Source of the DNA: a bacterium
Lineage (GTDB): Bacteria > Desulfobacterota > Anaeroferrophillalia > Anaeroferrophillales > Anaeroferrophillaceae
Assembly: GCA_029940125.1 (NCBI GenBank)
Contig: JAOZRP010000009.1
Location: forward strand, 1-20,984
Reading direction: 5' to 3'
Length of the DNA: 20,984 nucleotides
Numbering within the stretch: the first letter of the stretch is position 1; the number at the start of each line of letters is the position of its first letter. The notes beneath the pieces were generated by a model. The model was not told the origin of the DNA and did not search any database. It was given only the letters and a program-made list of their open reading frames with translations. Both the position numbers and the translations under genes were made by a program. Shown here in pieces: positions 13,970 to 20,930 of this stretch.

Positions 13970-14155
13970 TTACCAACTCGATTTGATAACCCCGGGGATC
14001 TCCCCATTGGACGCCAAGACGCGAAAACAGATGCGACACATGTCAAACTTGCGGAGATAGCCACGAGGCCTGCCGCACAAGGGACAGCGATTGTATTCCC
14101 TGACCCCAAATTTCTTCGGTCGCGCCGCTTTGGTTATCATCGACTTCTTTGCCAT
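13970..14155 (-). CDS. rpsN: 30S ribosomal protein S14, zinc-binding (type Z)
   Basis: S14 lies in the 30S head. The 61-residue product is the short zinc form, with Cys24, Cys27, Cys40 and Cys43 in the order CPLC and CRIC. The central RPRGYLRKFDMCRICFR and the end GEIPGVIKSSW are standard. Long zinc-free S14 proteins of about 100 residues occur in many other bacteria; here the zinc form occupies the normal spc-operon position between rplE and rpsH. The ATG at 14155 is clear. Confidence 0.97.
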   Translation of the reverse strand: MAKKSMITKAARPKKFGVREYNRCPLCGRPRGYLRKFDMCRICFRVLASNGEIPGVIKSSW

Positions 14156-14233
14156 CTAACTCTCCTTGCCCATGATCTCTTTCGTGTTCACCCGGATAGG
14201 GTCACCCGGCAATGAACGTTGTCTCGATACATT

Positions 14234-14275
14234 TTAAGCTGTTAGCTGTTAGCCATTAGCTGTTAGCTGTCAGTA
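14234..14275 (-). repeat. Heptanucleotide repeat array, 6 units
   Basis: Plus-strand units are TTAAGCT, GTTAGCT, GTTAGCC, ATTAGCT, GTTAGCT and GTCAGTA, with strict 7-base spacing. This is the best-conserved array in the window, in the NTYAGCN orientation. It lies about 80 bases before the rpsN start as transcribed. Confidence 0.8.
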
Positions 14276-14299
14276 AAACTCCAAAAATATACATTGTTC

Positions 14300-14327
14300 A
14301 GCCGAGAGCTAAAAGCTGACAGCTGTC
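14300..14327 (+). repeat. Heptanucleotide repeat array, 4 units, opposite orientation
   Basis: Units are AGCCGAG, AGCTAAA, AGCTGAC and AGCTGTC, in the NGCTRAN orientation. The array faces the one at 14234-14275 across 24 bases of A+T-rich sequence, so the pair forms an inverted arrangement that can pair in part. Confidence 0.65.
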
Positions 14328-14361
14328 CGCTCGTCCGGAAACGGCAGTTTACGGATAAGCT

Positions 14362-14901
14362 CTATTTGCGGAAAGGAAAACCGAGCAGGGACAGCAGGGC
14401 CTTCCCTTCTTCATCGGTCTTGGCGGTATTCACCACCACCACGTTCATGCCCTTGGAAACGTCAACCTTTTCCAGATCGATTTCGGGGAAGATCATCTGG
14501 TCCCGAAGCCCCAGGGTGTAGTTTCCCCGGCCATCGAAGGCCTTGCCGGAAATGCCCTTGAAGTCGCGAATCCGGGGCAGCACCACCGAAATCAACCGTT
14601 CGAGGAACTCATACATGCGCTCCTGCCGCAGGGTAACCATGCAGCCGATCGGCATCCCCTCGCGCAGCTTGAAGGAAGCTATGGATTTCCGGGCCTTGGT
14701 CACCACCACCTTCTGCCCGGTAATGGCGGTCAGCTCTTCAACGGCGGAATCAAGGATCTTGATGTTCTGCACCGCATCGCCCAGCCCCATATTCACCACC
14801 ACCTTTTCCAGCCGCGGCACCTGCATGCGGTTGGAATAATTGAACTGCTTGGTCAAGGCTGGAACAACCTCGTTCATATATTTATCTTTCAAAATACTCA
14901 T
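14362..14901 (-). CDS. rplE: 50S ribosomal protein L5
   Basis: L5 binds 5S rRNA with L18 and contacts the P-site tRNA. The 179-residue product shows YMNEVVPALTKQFNYSNRMQ at the start, then VVNMGLGDAV, GQKVVVTKARKSIA and MIFPEIDLEKVD, all typical. The ATG at 14901 is used; the nearest GGAGG lies about 11 bases upstream, a longer spacing than in neighbouring genes. It follows rplX after 27 bases and precedes the 206-base repeat-bearing spacer. Confidence 0.97.
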   Translation of the reverse strand: MSILKDKYMNEVVPALTKQFNYSNRMQVPRLEKVVVNMGLGDAVQNIKILDSAVEELTAITGQKVVVTKARKSIASFKLREGMPIGCMVTLRQERMYEFLERLISVVLPRIRDFKGISGKAFDGRGNYTLGLRDQMIFPEIDLEKVDVSKGMNVVVVNTAKTDEEGKALLSLLGFPFRK

Positions 14902-14928
14902 TTATCAATACGCCTCCGCGCCCTCCAG

Positions 14929-15249
14929 CTACTTGTCCAGCAGCTCATCACAGCGTTTGCAGTACCTCACCTTGGTTTTGTCAGCCAAAACCTTGTAGCC
15001 AACCCGCACCGGTTTGTCACACTTGGCGCAAATCGGCATCACATTGGATAAATGGATCGAGGCTTCCTTCTCCAGGATGCCGCCCTGGGTACCCATGCCG
15101 GGCTTCGTGTGGCGCTTAATCATATTGAGCTTTTCCACAATCACCCGCTGCTTCTCAAAATCAACCTTCTTGATCTTGCCGCTTTTATCTTTATCTTTAC
15201 CGGCGATTACCATCACCTTATCGCCTTTTTTCACTCGTGCTTTCGCCAT
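14929..15249 (-). CDS. rplX: 50S ribosomal protein L24 with zinc ribbon
   Basis: L24 is an early-assembly protein at the exit tunnel. The 106-residue product has the KOW motif near the N-terminus (KKGDKVMVIAGKDKDKSGKI), then HTKPGMGTQGGILEKEASI, and a C-terminal zinc ribbon with Cys74, Cys77, Cys97 and Cys100 (CAKC and CKRC). The ATG at 15249 is chosen, with GGAG about 9 bases upstream; a TTG at 15255 would lie only 3 bases from it. Confidence 0.96.
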   Translation of the reverse strand: MAKARVKKGDKVMVIAGKDKDKSGKIKKVDFEKQRVIVEKLNMIKRHTKPGMGTQGGILEKEASIHLSNVMPICAKCDKPVRVGYKVLADKTKVRYCKRCDELLDK

Positions 15250-15275
15250 CGTCAAATTCTCCAGATCCGGCAGCC

Positions 15276-15644
15276 TTATAAAACCTCAGGGGCCAATGAA
15301 ATAATTTTCATGTAACGCTTCGCCCGCAGTTCACGAGCCACGGGACCAAAGATGCGGGTGCCGATCGGCTCATTCTGGTTGTTAATCAACACCGCCGAAT
15401 TGCAGTCAAATTTAATGTAGCTGCCATTGGGCCGGCGTATTTCCTTGGCGGTCCGCACCACCACCGCCTGCATGACGTCGCCCTTCTTCACTTTTGAATT
15501 GGGCATCGCCTCTTTCACCGTTACCTTGATAATGTCACCAATGCCGGCGTACCGCTTGCGCGAGCCGCCCAGCACCTTGATGCACTGTATTTTCTTGGCC
15601 CCGGAATTATCGGCTGCGTCCAGAACCGTTTCAACCTGAATCAT
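15276..15644 (-). CDS. rplN: 50S ribosomal protein L14
   Basis: L14 forms part of the intersubunit bridge and is the docking site of the silencing factor RsfS. The 122-residue length and sequence are canonical: MIQVETVLDAADNSGAKKI at the start, then GGSRKRYAGIGDIIKVTVKE, and the end KRYMKIISLAPEVL. AGGGGAA precedes the ATG at 15644. It lies 49 bases after rpsQ. Confidence 0.97.
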   Translation of the reverse strand: MIQVETVLDAADNSGAKKIQCIKVLGGSRKRYAGIGDIIKVTVKEAMPNSKVKKGDVMQAVVVRTAKEIRRPNGSYIKFDCNSAVLINNQNEPIGTRIFGPVARELRAKRYMKIISLAPEVL

Positions 15645-15685
15645 CTCACTTCCCCTTTCCCAGCTGCATCAACTGGAGAGCAGAA

Positions 15686-15706
15686 ATCAGCCGTTAGCCA
15701 ATTGCT
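15686..15706 (-). repeat. Heptanucleotide repeats overlapping the rpsQ stop
   Basis: Plus-strand units ATCAGCC and GTTAGCC, then a decayed AATTGCT, match the NTYAGCN family. The rpsQ stop codon (TTA at 15694-15696 on the plus strand) lies in the second unit, and the last codons of rpsQ lie in the second and third units. It is short, so chance cannot be excluded without the other arrays as support. Confidence 0.5.
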
Positions 15707-15960
15707 TTTTCCACAATCTTACTGACCCGCCAGCACTTGTCCTTGCTGAGCGGCCGACATTCCGTTATCTGCACCCGATCCCCCACGGAACACTCGTTCC
15801 CGGCATCATGGGCTTTATACTTCTTACTTTTCTGTACGAATTTCTTATAGGTCGGATGTTTGACTTTGGTCGAAACCTTCACCACCGCGGTCTTGTCCAT
15901 CTTGTCGCTGACCACCACGCCGGTCATCGTCCGTTTAATCCGTCTTTTGGTCTCCTGCAT
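15694..15960 (-). CDS. rpsQ: 30S ribosomal protein S17
   Basis: S17 is a primary 16S-binding protein of OB fold. The 88-residue product begins with RRIKRTMTGVVVSDKMDKTA and includes KHPTYKKFVQKSKKYKAHD and SVGDRVQITECRPLSKDK, the family core. The final residues (AIG) and the stop overlap a heptad repeat. It follows rpmC after 12 bases; AGG lies about 6 bases before the ATG. Confidence 0.97.
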   Translation of the reverse strand: MQETKRRIKRTMTGVVVSDKMDKTAVVKVSTKVKHPTYKKFVQKSKKYKAHDAGNECSVGDRVQITECRPLSKDKCWRVSKIVEKAIG

Positions 15961-15972
15961 CTTCTACCTGCC

Positions 15973-16167
15973 TTATCCCTGCATTTCCTGTTCTCGGAGA
16001 ATAGTTTTAATCCGGGCCCGATCACGTTTAAGGTTTTTCAGCCGGGCCGTATCCTGCAACTGGCCGCTGGCCTTCTGAAAACGAAGATTAAACAGTTCCT
16101 CGGATATGGCTTCCACTTTCTGCCGCATTTCATCCGGCGACAACAAACGAACGTCTTTAGCTTTCAT
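15973..16167 (-). CDS. rpmC: 50S ribosomal protein L29
   Basis: L29 sits at the tunnel exit beside L23 and helps bind trigger factor and SRP. The 64-residue product is two helices with the family signature EELFNLRFQKASGQLQDTARL. Its ATG overlaps the rplP stop (ATGA), implying translational coupling. The order rplP-rpmC-rpsQ is the standard one. Confidence 0.96.
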   Translation of the reverse strand: MKAKDVRLLSPDEMRQKVEAISEELFNLRFQKASGQLQDTARLKNLKRDRARIKTILREQEMQG

Positions 16168-16580
16168 ATCCCCGTCTCCCGCTTCACCGCTTTAGTCCTG
16201 ATCGGCAGCTTGTGCGCCGCCAGCCGCAGAGCCTCCATCGCCCTTTCGTCGTCGACGCCCTCCATTTCATAGAGGATTCTCCCGGGCTTCACCAGCGCCA
16301 CCCATTCTTCCGGGGAGCCCTTCCCCTTGCCCATCCGCACTTCAGCCGGCTTCTTGGTCAACGGCTTGTCGGGAAAAATGCGGATCCACACCTTGCCACC
16401 ACGCTTGATGTAACGGTTGATGGCGATACGGGCCGCCTCTATCTGGCGATTGGTAATCCGCCCGGCTTCCAGGGCCTGGAGGCCGTAGTCTCCGAAAGAA
16501 AGCTTGGAACCGCGATGGGCCAGTCCCTTGATTCTTCCTTTCTGCTGTTTTCTATATTTTACCTTCTTAGGCATTAACAT
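16164..16580 (-). CDS. rplP: 50S ribosomal protein L16
   Basis: L16 lies near the A-site tRNA and the peptidyl-transferase region. The 138-residue product starts MLMPKKVKYRKQQKGRIKG and contains WIRIFPDKPLTKKPAEVRMG and GSPEEWVALVKPGRILYEM. The ATG at 16580 is favoured, with AGGA 7 bases upstream and a match to the family's usual MLxPK start; the ATG at 16574 is two codons in. It lies 65 bases after rpsC, and that gap contains a heptad array. Confidence 0.97.
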   Translation of the reverse strand: MLMPKKVKYRKQQKGRIKGLAHRGSKLSFGDYGLQALEAGRITNRQIEAARIAINRYIKRGGKVWIRIFPDKPLTKKPAEVRMGKGKGSPEEWVALVKPGRILYEMEGVDDERAMEALRLAAHKLPIRTKAVKRETGI

Positions 16581-16608
16581 GGCAAAATCCTACCTTCCCG
16601 TTTCATAA

Positions 16609-16650
16609 AGCTAACAGCTAAAAGCTAATTGCTAACGGCTGACAACTACA
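16609..16650 (+). repeat. Heptanucleotide repeat array, 5-6 units, reaching the rpsC stop
   Basis: Units are AGCTAAC, AGCTAAA, AGCTAAT, TGCTAAC and GGCTGAC (16609-16643), then a decayed AACTACA (16644-16650). The rpsC stop codon (CTA at 16646-16648 on the plus strand) lies in the decayed last unit. The array occupies most of the rpsC-rplP spacer. Confidence 0.8.
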
Positions 16651-17299
16651 GCCCGGCCGTCAACTCATCCTTCTGGGCCACGATTTCTCCCTTGAACACC
16701 CAGACCTTGACCCCGATGATGCCATAGGTGGTTTTCGCCTCGGCAAAGCCATAGTCGATATCGGCCCGCAGGGTATGCAGGGGCACGCGTCCATCCCGGT
16801 ACCACTCCGAACGGGCAATCTCCGCCCCGCCCAGGCGGCCGGACACGGCCACTTTGACGCCCTTGACCCCAAGCTTCATCGCCATGCCGACGCTGCGCTT
16901 GATGGCCCGCCTGAAAGCCACCCGCCGCACCAGCTGCAGGGCAACGTTCTCGGCAATCAGCTGGGCATCGGTCTCCGGCCTTTTCACTTCATTGATATTG
17001 ATGAACAGCTCACCGGTGGTAAACTTCTGGAGATCCTTTTTCAGGGTCTCGATCTCCGCGCCTTTCTTGCCGATAATGATCCCCGGCCGGGCGGCGTAGA
17101 TATTAATCCGGATGCGCTTGGCCGCCCGCTCAATCTCGATCTTGGAGATACCGGCATGATACATCTTCTTTTTCAGATACTTCTTCAGCCGCAGATCTTC
17201 ATGGAGAAACTGTTTGAATTCCTTATCGGCGTACCAGCGCGAGCTCCAGGTCTTGACAATGCCCAGGCGAAAGCCGATGGGGTTAACTTTCTGTCCCAA
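16646..17299 (-). CDS. rpsC: 30S ribosomal protein S3 (TTG start)
   Basis: S3 lines the mRNA entry channel of the 30S subunit. The 217-residue product begins (M)GQKVNPIGFRLGI, has the KH-domain motif RPGIIIGKKGAEIE, and continues with RRVAFRRAIKRSV and GRLGGAEIARSEWYRDGRVP. The start codon is TTG (17297-17299), with AAGGAG 7 bases upstream; there is no ATG or GTG that keeps the conserved N-terminus. It follows rplV after 82 bases. Confidence 0.96.
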   Translation of the reverse strand: MGQKVNPIGFRLGIVKTWSSRWYADKEFKQFLHEDLRLKKYLKKKMYHAGISKIEIERAAKRIRINIYAARPGIIIGKKGAEIETLKKDLQKFTTGELFININEVKRPETDAQLIAENVALQLVRRVAFRRAIKRSVGMAMKLGVKGVKVAVSGRLGGAEIARSEWYRDGRVPLHTLRADIDYGFAEAKTTYGIIGVKVWVFKGEIVAQKDELTAGL

Positions 17300-17381
17300 A
17301 TCGCCACTCCTTATATACAGGTTTTACAAATTTCCCTTTTTCATGTGGTATCAGCACCACAACGATTCCAACCGGTCCGGC

Positions 17382-17717
17382 CTAGCGCTCATCATCCAGG
17401 ACCACGGTGATGTGGCTGCTGCGCTTGCGAATTCTGGTTGCCCGTCCCATGGCCCGGGGCCGGAAGCGGCGCAGGGTCGGACCTTCATCAACATACGCTT
17501 CACGGACATACAGGGCGTCCACGTCGATATTGCCCTGCTGGTCGGCATTGGCCACCGCCGACTGGAGCAGCTTCATAATAACCGGGGCAGATTTCTTCCT
17601 GGCAAAACGCAGGGTATCAATCGCCTTGGCAATATCCATTCCCTTGATCATATCGGTCACCAGACGGGCCTTGCGGGGCGCCACCCGGTAATGCCGAAGT
17701 CGTGCTCGAACCTGCAT
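17382..17717 (-). CDS. rplV: 50S ribosomal protein L22
   Basis: L22 lines the nascent-peptide tunnel, where it forms part of the macrolide-sensing constriction. The 111-residue product shows YRVAPRKARLVTDMIKG near the start and the beta-hairpin region with GPTLRRFRPRAMGRATRI, close to the consensus. AAGGAGA lies about 6 bases before the ATG at 17717. It follows rpsS after 30 bases. Confidence 0.97.
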   Translation of the reverse strand: MQVRARLRHYRVAPRKARLVTDMIKGMDIAKAIDTLRFARKKSAPVIMKLLQSAVANADQQGNIDVDALYVREAYVDEGPTLRRFRPRAMGRATRIRKRSSHITVVLDDER

Positions 17718-17747
17718 GGGCTATTCTCCTTCTATCTTCAGGCGCCC

Positions 17748-18026
17748 CTAGCGCCGTACTTTTGATTTTCGATCCGCCGCGTGACCGTAATAGGTCCGGG
17801 TGGGAGCAAACTCTCCCAGCTTGTGACCCACCATTTCCTCGGTAATAAACACCGGGATAAACTTGCGGCCGTTGTGAACCGCGATGGTATAACCAACCAT
17901 TTCCGGGATAATCGTCGACCGCCGGGACCAGGTTTTGATCATCTTATTGTTGCTGTTCACCAGCTTATTGACCTTGGCCAACAGGTGATCATCGATAAAC
18001 GGACCTTTACGAACTGAACGCGCCAC
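17748..18026 (-). CDS. rpsS: 30S ribosomal protein S19 (GTG start)
   Basis: S19 is in the 30S head and contacts S13 and the 50S subunit. The 92-residue product has RSVRKGPFIDDHLLAKV, WSRRSTIIPEMVGYTIAVHN and the end GEFAPTRTYYGHAADRKSKV. The first codon is GTG (18024-18026), with AAGGAGG 5 bases upstream, so the start is well supported. It lies 17 bases after rplB. Confidence 0.97.
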   Translation of the reverse strand: MARSVRKGPFIDDHLLAKVNKLVNSNNKMIKTWSRRSTIIPEMVGYTIAVHNGRKFIPVFITEEMVGHKLGEFAPTRTYYGHAADRKSKVRR

Positions 18027-18043
18027 GAATTCCTCCTTGCAAG

Positions 18044-18865
18044 CTACCTGCGTCGTTTAACAATCTGCTTGTCAGTTGCTTTGTTGTTTCTGGTTTTACG
18101 ACCCTTGGTCGGCACCCCCCAGGGGGTGACCGGATGTCGGCCACCCGACGATTTGCCTTCACCGCCGCCGTGGGGATGGTCAACCGGGTTCATGGCCACG
18201 CCGCGCACCGAAGGCCGCCGGCCCAGCCAGCGGCTGCGTCCGGCCTTGCCCAGGGAGATATTCTCATGCTCGATGTTGGCAAGCTGCCCCAGGGTGGCCC
18301 GGCAGAGATTGTGAACGATGCGCACCTCGCCGGAAGGCAGCTTCACCTGTACGTGGCTGCCTTCTTTAGCCATCAGCTGGGCATAGGTTCCGCCGCCGCG
18401 CACCATCTGGCCGCCCTTGCCGATTTTCAGCTCGATATTATGAATGATGCTGCCCAGAGGGATATTCTTCAGCGGCAGGCAGTTCCCCGGCTTGATGTCA
18501 ACGTTTTCACCGGACTCCACCCGGTCGCCCACTTTCAGCTTGAGCGGCGCCAGGATGTAGCGCTTCTCCCCGTCGGCATACTGAAGCAGGGCCAGGCGGG
18601 CGGAGCGGTTGGGATCGTATTCCACCGCCGTCACCGTCGCCGGAATGCCGTCTTTGGACCGTTTGAAGTCAATCACCCGGTATTTCCGCCGTACGCCGCC
18701 GCCCCGGTGACGAACGGTGATCCGTCCGGCGTTGTTGCGTCCTCCCTTGCTCTTCAAGGGTTGAAGCAGGGACTTCTCCGGCGTTTTCTTGGTTATTTCC
18801 TCGAAACTGGATGACGTCTGGAACCGCTTTCCAGGTGATGTCGGTTTATATTTCTTTAATGGCAT
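18044..18865 (-). CDS. rplB: 50S ribosomal protein L2
   Basis: L2 is one of the most conserved large-subunit proteins and is needed for subunit association and peptidyl-transferase activity. The 273-residue product begins with KKYKPTSPGKRFQ and carries KGGRNNAGRITVRHRGGG, and GVAMNPVDHPHGGGEGKSSG toward the end, where the essential conserved histidine lies. The ATG at 18865 has an AGGGAG tract about 9-10 bases upstream. It follows rplW after 37 bases. Confidence 0.97.
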   Translation of the reverse strand: MPLKKYKPTSPGKRFQTSSSFEEITKKTPEKSLLQPLKSKGGRNNAGRITVRHRGGGVRRKYRVIDFKRSKDGIPATVTAVEYDPNRSARLALLQYADGEKRYILAPLKLKVGDRVESGENVDIKPGNCLPLKNIPLGSIIHNIELKIGKGGQMVRGGGTYAQLMAKEGSHVQVKLPSGEVRIVHNLCRATLGQLANIEHENISLGKAGRSRWLGRRPSVRGVAMNPVDHPHGGGEGKSSGGRHPVTPWGVPTKGRKTRNNKATDKQIVKRRR

Positions 18866-18902
18866 TGATGAATCTCCCTCTTGTCAGCAACCGCCGAACG
18901 GC

Positions 18903-19199
18903 CTACATGCCTTCAAAAAATTCGATCTTCTGTTCCGGTTCCAGGGTCACAATAGCCTTCTTCCAGTCCGAGCGCCGGCCGATATTGCGTCCCACCCGTT
19001 TTTCCTTGCCCCTGACGTTCAGCGTCCTGACGCTTTGCACCTTCACCTTGAAAAGCGTCTCGACCGCCTTCTTAATCTCCACCTTGTTCGCCTGGCGATC
19101 AACGGCAAAAGCATACTGATTGTATGATTCCTTGGCCTCCATGGTTTTTTCGGTCAGCATGGGGAAGCGAATCAAATCATAATATGATGACTTATTCAT
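18903..19199 (-). CDS. rplW: 50S ribosomal protein L23
   Basis: L23 is at the tunnel exit and docks trigger factor and SRP. The 98-residue product contains RFPMLTEKTMEAKESYNQYA, then VEIKKAVETLFKVKVQSVRT, which is the family core. Its ATG overlaps the rplD stop (ATGA), indicating coupled translation. Confidence 0.97.
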   Translation of the reverse strand: MNKSSYYDLIRFPMLTEKTMEAKESYNQYAFAVDRQANKVEIKKAVETLFKVKVQSVRTLNVRGKEKRVGRNIGRRSDWKKAIVTLEPEQKIEFFEGM

Positions 19200-19816
19200 T
19201 GTTCCAAAGCTCCTTGGATTCTGGCCAAAGCATCAGCCGAAATCATCAGCGTCTCATATTTGAGCAGATCATAAACATTAACCCCGGGAGAACCAACCGC
19301 CATGACCTTTGGCAGGTTCCGGGCTGAAAGCTGCAGGTTCCGGTTGTCGTCGCAGACCAGCATGGCGCTGCCGCATTCAAAGGTATTCAGCAGCTCGGCA
19401 ACCTGCTTTGTTTTGATCTCTTCCAGATCAAAATTTTCCAGCACGTACAGCTTCCCTTCCTGAAACTTCTGGGTCAAAACGGAAACCAGCGCCTGCTTCT
19501 TCACCTTTTTCGTCAACTTGAAGCTGTAGTCGCGCGGCTGGGGACCGAAAATGATTCCGCCGCCCCGCCAGATCGGTGAACGGCTGGTGCCGCTGCGGGC
19601 CCGGCCGGTGCCTTTCTGCCGCCACGGCTTGCTGCCGCCGCCGCGCACCTTGGAGCGGTTCTTCACCGCCGCCGTGCCGCTGCGGCGCTTGGCCAGCTGC
19701 CACAAAACCATTTCGCTGACCAGGTGGCTCTTGACCTCGGCGTTGAACACCGCATCGGCCAGCTCAACCTCGCCAACTTTCTCCTTCTTCATATTATACA
19801 AATCAACCACGGCCAT
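19196..19816 (-). CDS. rplD: 50S ribosomal protein L4
   Basis: L4 lines the exit tunnel and, in enterobacteria, is the autoregulator of the S10 operon. The 206-residue product begins MAVVDLYNMKKEKVGEVEL. It has the extended loop with KVRGGGSKPWRQKGTGRAR, then SPIWRGGGIIFGPQPRDYSF. The ATG at 19816 is preferred, with GGAG 7 bases upstream; an ATG at 19837 would add seven residues not usual for L4. It lies 77 bases after rplC. Confidence 0.96.
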   Translation of the reverse strand: MAVVDLYNMKKEKVGEVELADAVFNAEVKSHLVSEMVLWQLAKRRSGTAAVKNRSKVRGGGSKPWRQKGTGRARSGTSRSPIWRGGGIIFGPQPRDYSFKLTKKVKKQALVSVLTQKFQEGKLYVLENFDLEEIKTKQVAELLNTFECGSAMLVCDDNRNLQLSARNLPKVMAVGSPGVNVYDLLKYETLMISADALARIQGALEQ

Positions 19817-19893
19817 AATGCCACTCCAGCGAATCATTCAATTTCTTTATTCTCAAGGCATCCGGGGGAAACGCTTTTTCCCGCCCGGCGCAC

Positions 19894-20523
19894 CTAGACT
19901 TTCCGGATAAAAACCACACTGTTCTTGCTGCCGGGGATGCCGCCCTTGATCAGCACGATCCCCTGTTCCTGGCGCACGCCAACGATGGTCAGGTTTTTCA
20001 TGGTCACCATCTGGTTGCCCATCTGGCCGGCCATCTTCTTGCCCTTCCAGACCCGGCTGGGCCAGGCGGAGGTACCCACCGACCCGGCGGAACGATGCAC
20101 CTTGTGCACGCCGTGGGAAGCGCCGGCGCCATGGAATCCCCAACGCTTCATCGGCCCGGCAAAACCCTTGCCCTTGCTCTTGGCCGTCACCATCACCAGG
20201 TCGCCGGTGGCGAACAGGTCCGCGGTCAGCTGGTCGCCCACCTGGAAGTCATCCGGGTTGTCCACCCGCACTTCACGCAGCACCCGGAAAACCCCCTTGC
20301 CGGCCTTGGTGCAGTGGCCGATCATCGGCTTGGTGGCCAGCTGCAGCTTTTTTTCTCCATAGCCGAGCTGCACCGCGTTGTAGCCGTCGGTCTGATCCCG
20401 CTTGACCTGCACCACCGTACACGGCCCCACCTTGACCACCGTTACCGGTATCTCCTCCCCCAGCTCACTGAAGATCTGGGTCATGCCTATTTTTGTTCCT
20501 AACAATCCCTGTATCTGGGCCAT
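19894..20523 (-). CDS. rplC: 50S ribosomal protein L3
   Basis: L3 is an early 23S rRNA-binding protein whose long loop reaches the peptidyl-transferase centre. The 209-residue product opens with QGLLGTKIGMTQIFSELGEE and includes KGKGFAGPMKRWGFHGAGAS and VWKGKKMAGQMGN. In E. coli the loop glutamine in NQTPG is methylated by PrmB; the aligned segment here is SAWPS, so that glutamine is missing, which suggests this L3 is not modified at that position. GAGGT lies about 7 bases before the ATG at 20523. Confidence 0.96.
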   Translation of the reverse strand: MAQIQGLLGTKIGMTQIFSELGEEIPVTVVKVGPCTVVQVKRDQTDGYNAVQLGYGEKKLQLATKPMIGHCTKAGKGVFRVLREVRVDNPDDFQVGDQLTADLFATGDLVMVTAKSKGKGFAGPMKRWGFHGAGASHGVHKVHRSAGSVGTSAWPSRVWKGKKMAGQMGNQMVTMKNLTIVGVRQEQGIVLIKGGIPGSKNSVVFIRKV

Positions 20524-20564
20524 TGCTTCAACCTCAATCTATCTGCTGCTGTTCACCAGCGATT

Positions 20565-20882
20565 CTACAGTTTTATCTCCACATCAACACCGGCGGAAAG
20601 GTCCAGCTTCATCAGGGCATCGACGGTCTGCTGGGTCGGGTCAAGAATGTCAATCAACCGCTTGTGGGTCCGCACCTCGAACTGCTCCCGCGACTTCTTG
20701 TTCACGTGGGGAGAACGCAGGACACAGTACTTGTTGATCCTGGTCGGCAGCACAATGGGACCGGCCACCCGGGCCCCGGTGCGCTTGGCGGTATTGACAA
20801 TTTCAACGACCGACTGATCAAGAATCTTATGATCGTAGGCCTTCAACCTGATTCTGAACTTCTGGTTGGCTGCAGTCATCAT
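20565..20882 (-). CDS. rpsJ: 30S ribosomal protein S10
   Basis: S10 is a 30S head protein that doubles as NusE in transcription antitermination. The 105-residue product has KFRIRLKAYDHKILDQS, GPIVLPTRINKYCVLRSPHV, and RTHKRLIDILDPTQQTVDAL, all standard. Two successive ATG codons occur (20882 and 20879); GGAG lies 8 bases before the first. A short N-terminal addition (MMTAANQ) precedes the conserved core. It begins 48 bases after tuf. Confidence 0.97.
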   Translation of the reverse strand: MMTAANQKFRIRLKAYDHKILDQSVVEIVNTAKRTGARVAGPIVLPTRINKYCVLRSPHVNKKSREQFEVRTHKRLIDILDPTQQTVDALMKLDLSAGVDVEIKL

Positions 20883-20930
20883 GAATTACTCTCCGTTAAT
20901 GGTCCATCATTCCCGAAAAACAACGGGATC

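Larger units (their letters stand above)
14156..14361. other. Spacer between rplE and rpsN with two opposed repeat arrays
   Basis: This 206-base gap has no open reading frame I would call. It holds two heptad arrays in opposite orientation (14234-14275 and 14300-14327). Positions 14265-14273 (AGCTGTCAG) and 14316-14324 (CTGACAGCT) are exact reverse complements, so the transcript could form a hairpin with a 42-base loop. An A+T-rich stretch between them includes TATATT on the minus strand (plus 14286-14291), a possible -10 element, but its -35 region is poor. An internal promoter for rpsN onward is therefore only a weak suggestion. Confidence 0.5.

Noticed and set aside
14234..14327. CRISPR-like array
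   Set aside because: Units are 7 bases with no spacers and no cas genes nearby; this is a short tandem repeat, not CRISPR.
20911..20928. Terminator between tuf and rpsJ
   Set aside because: Only a 5-bp stem (TCCCG/CGGGA) with an 8-base loop and no T-tract; too weak to call.
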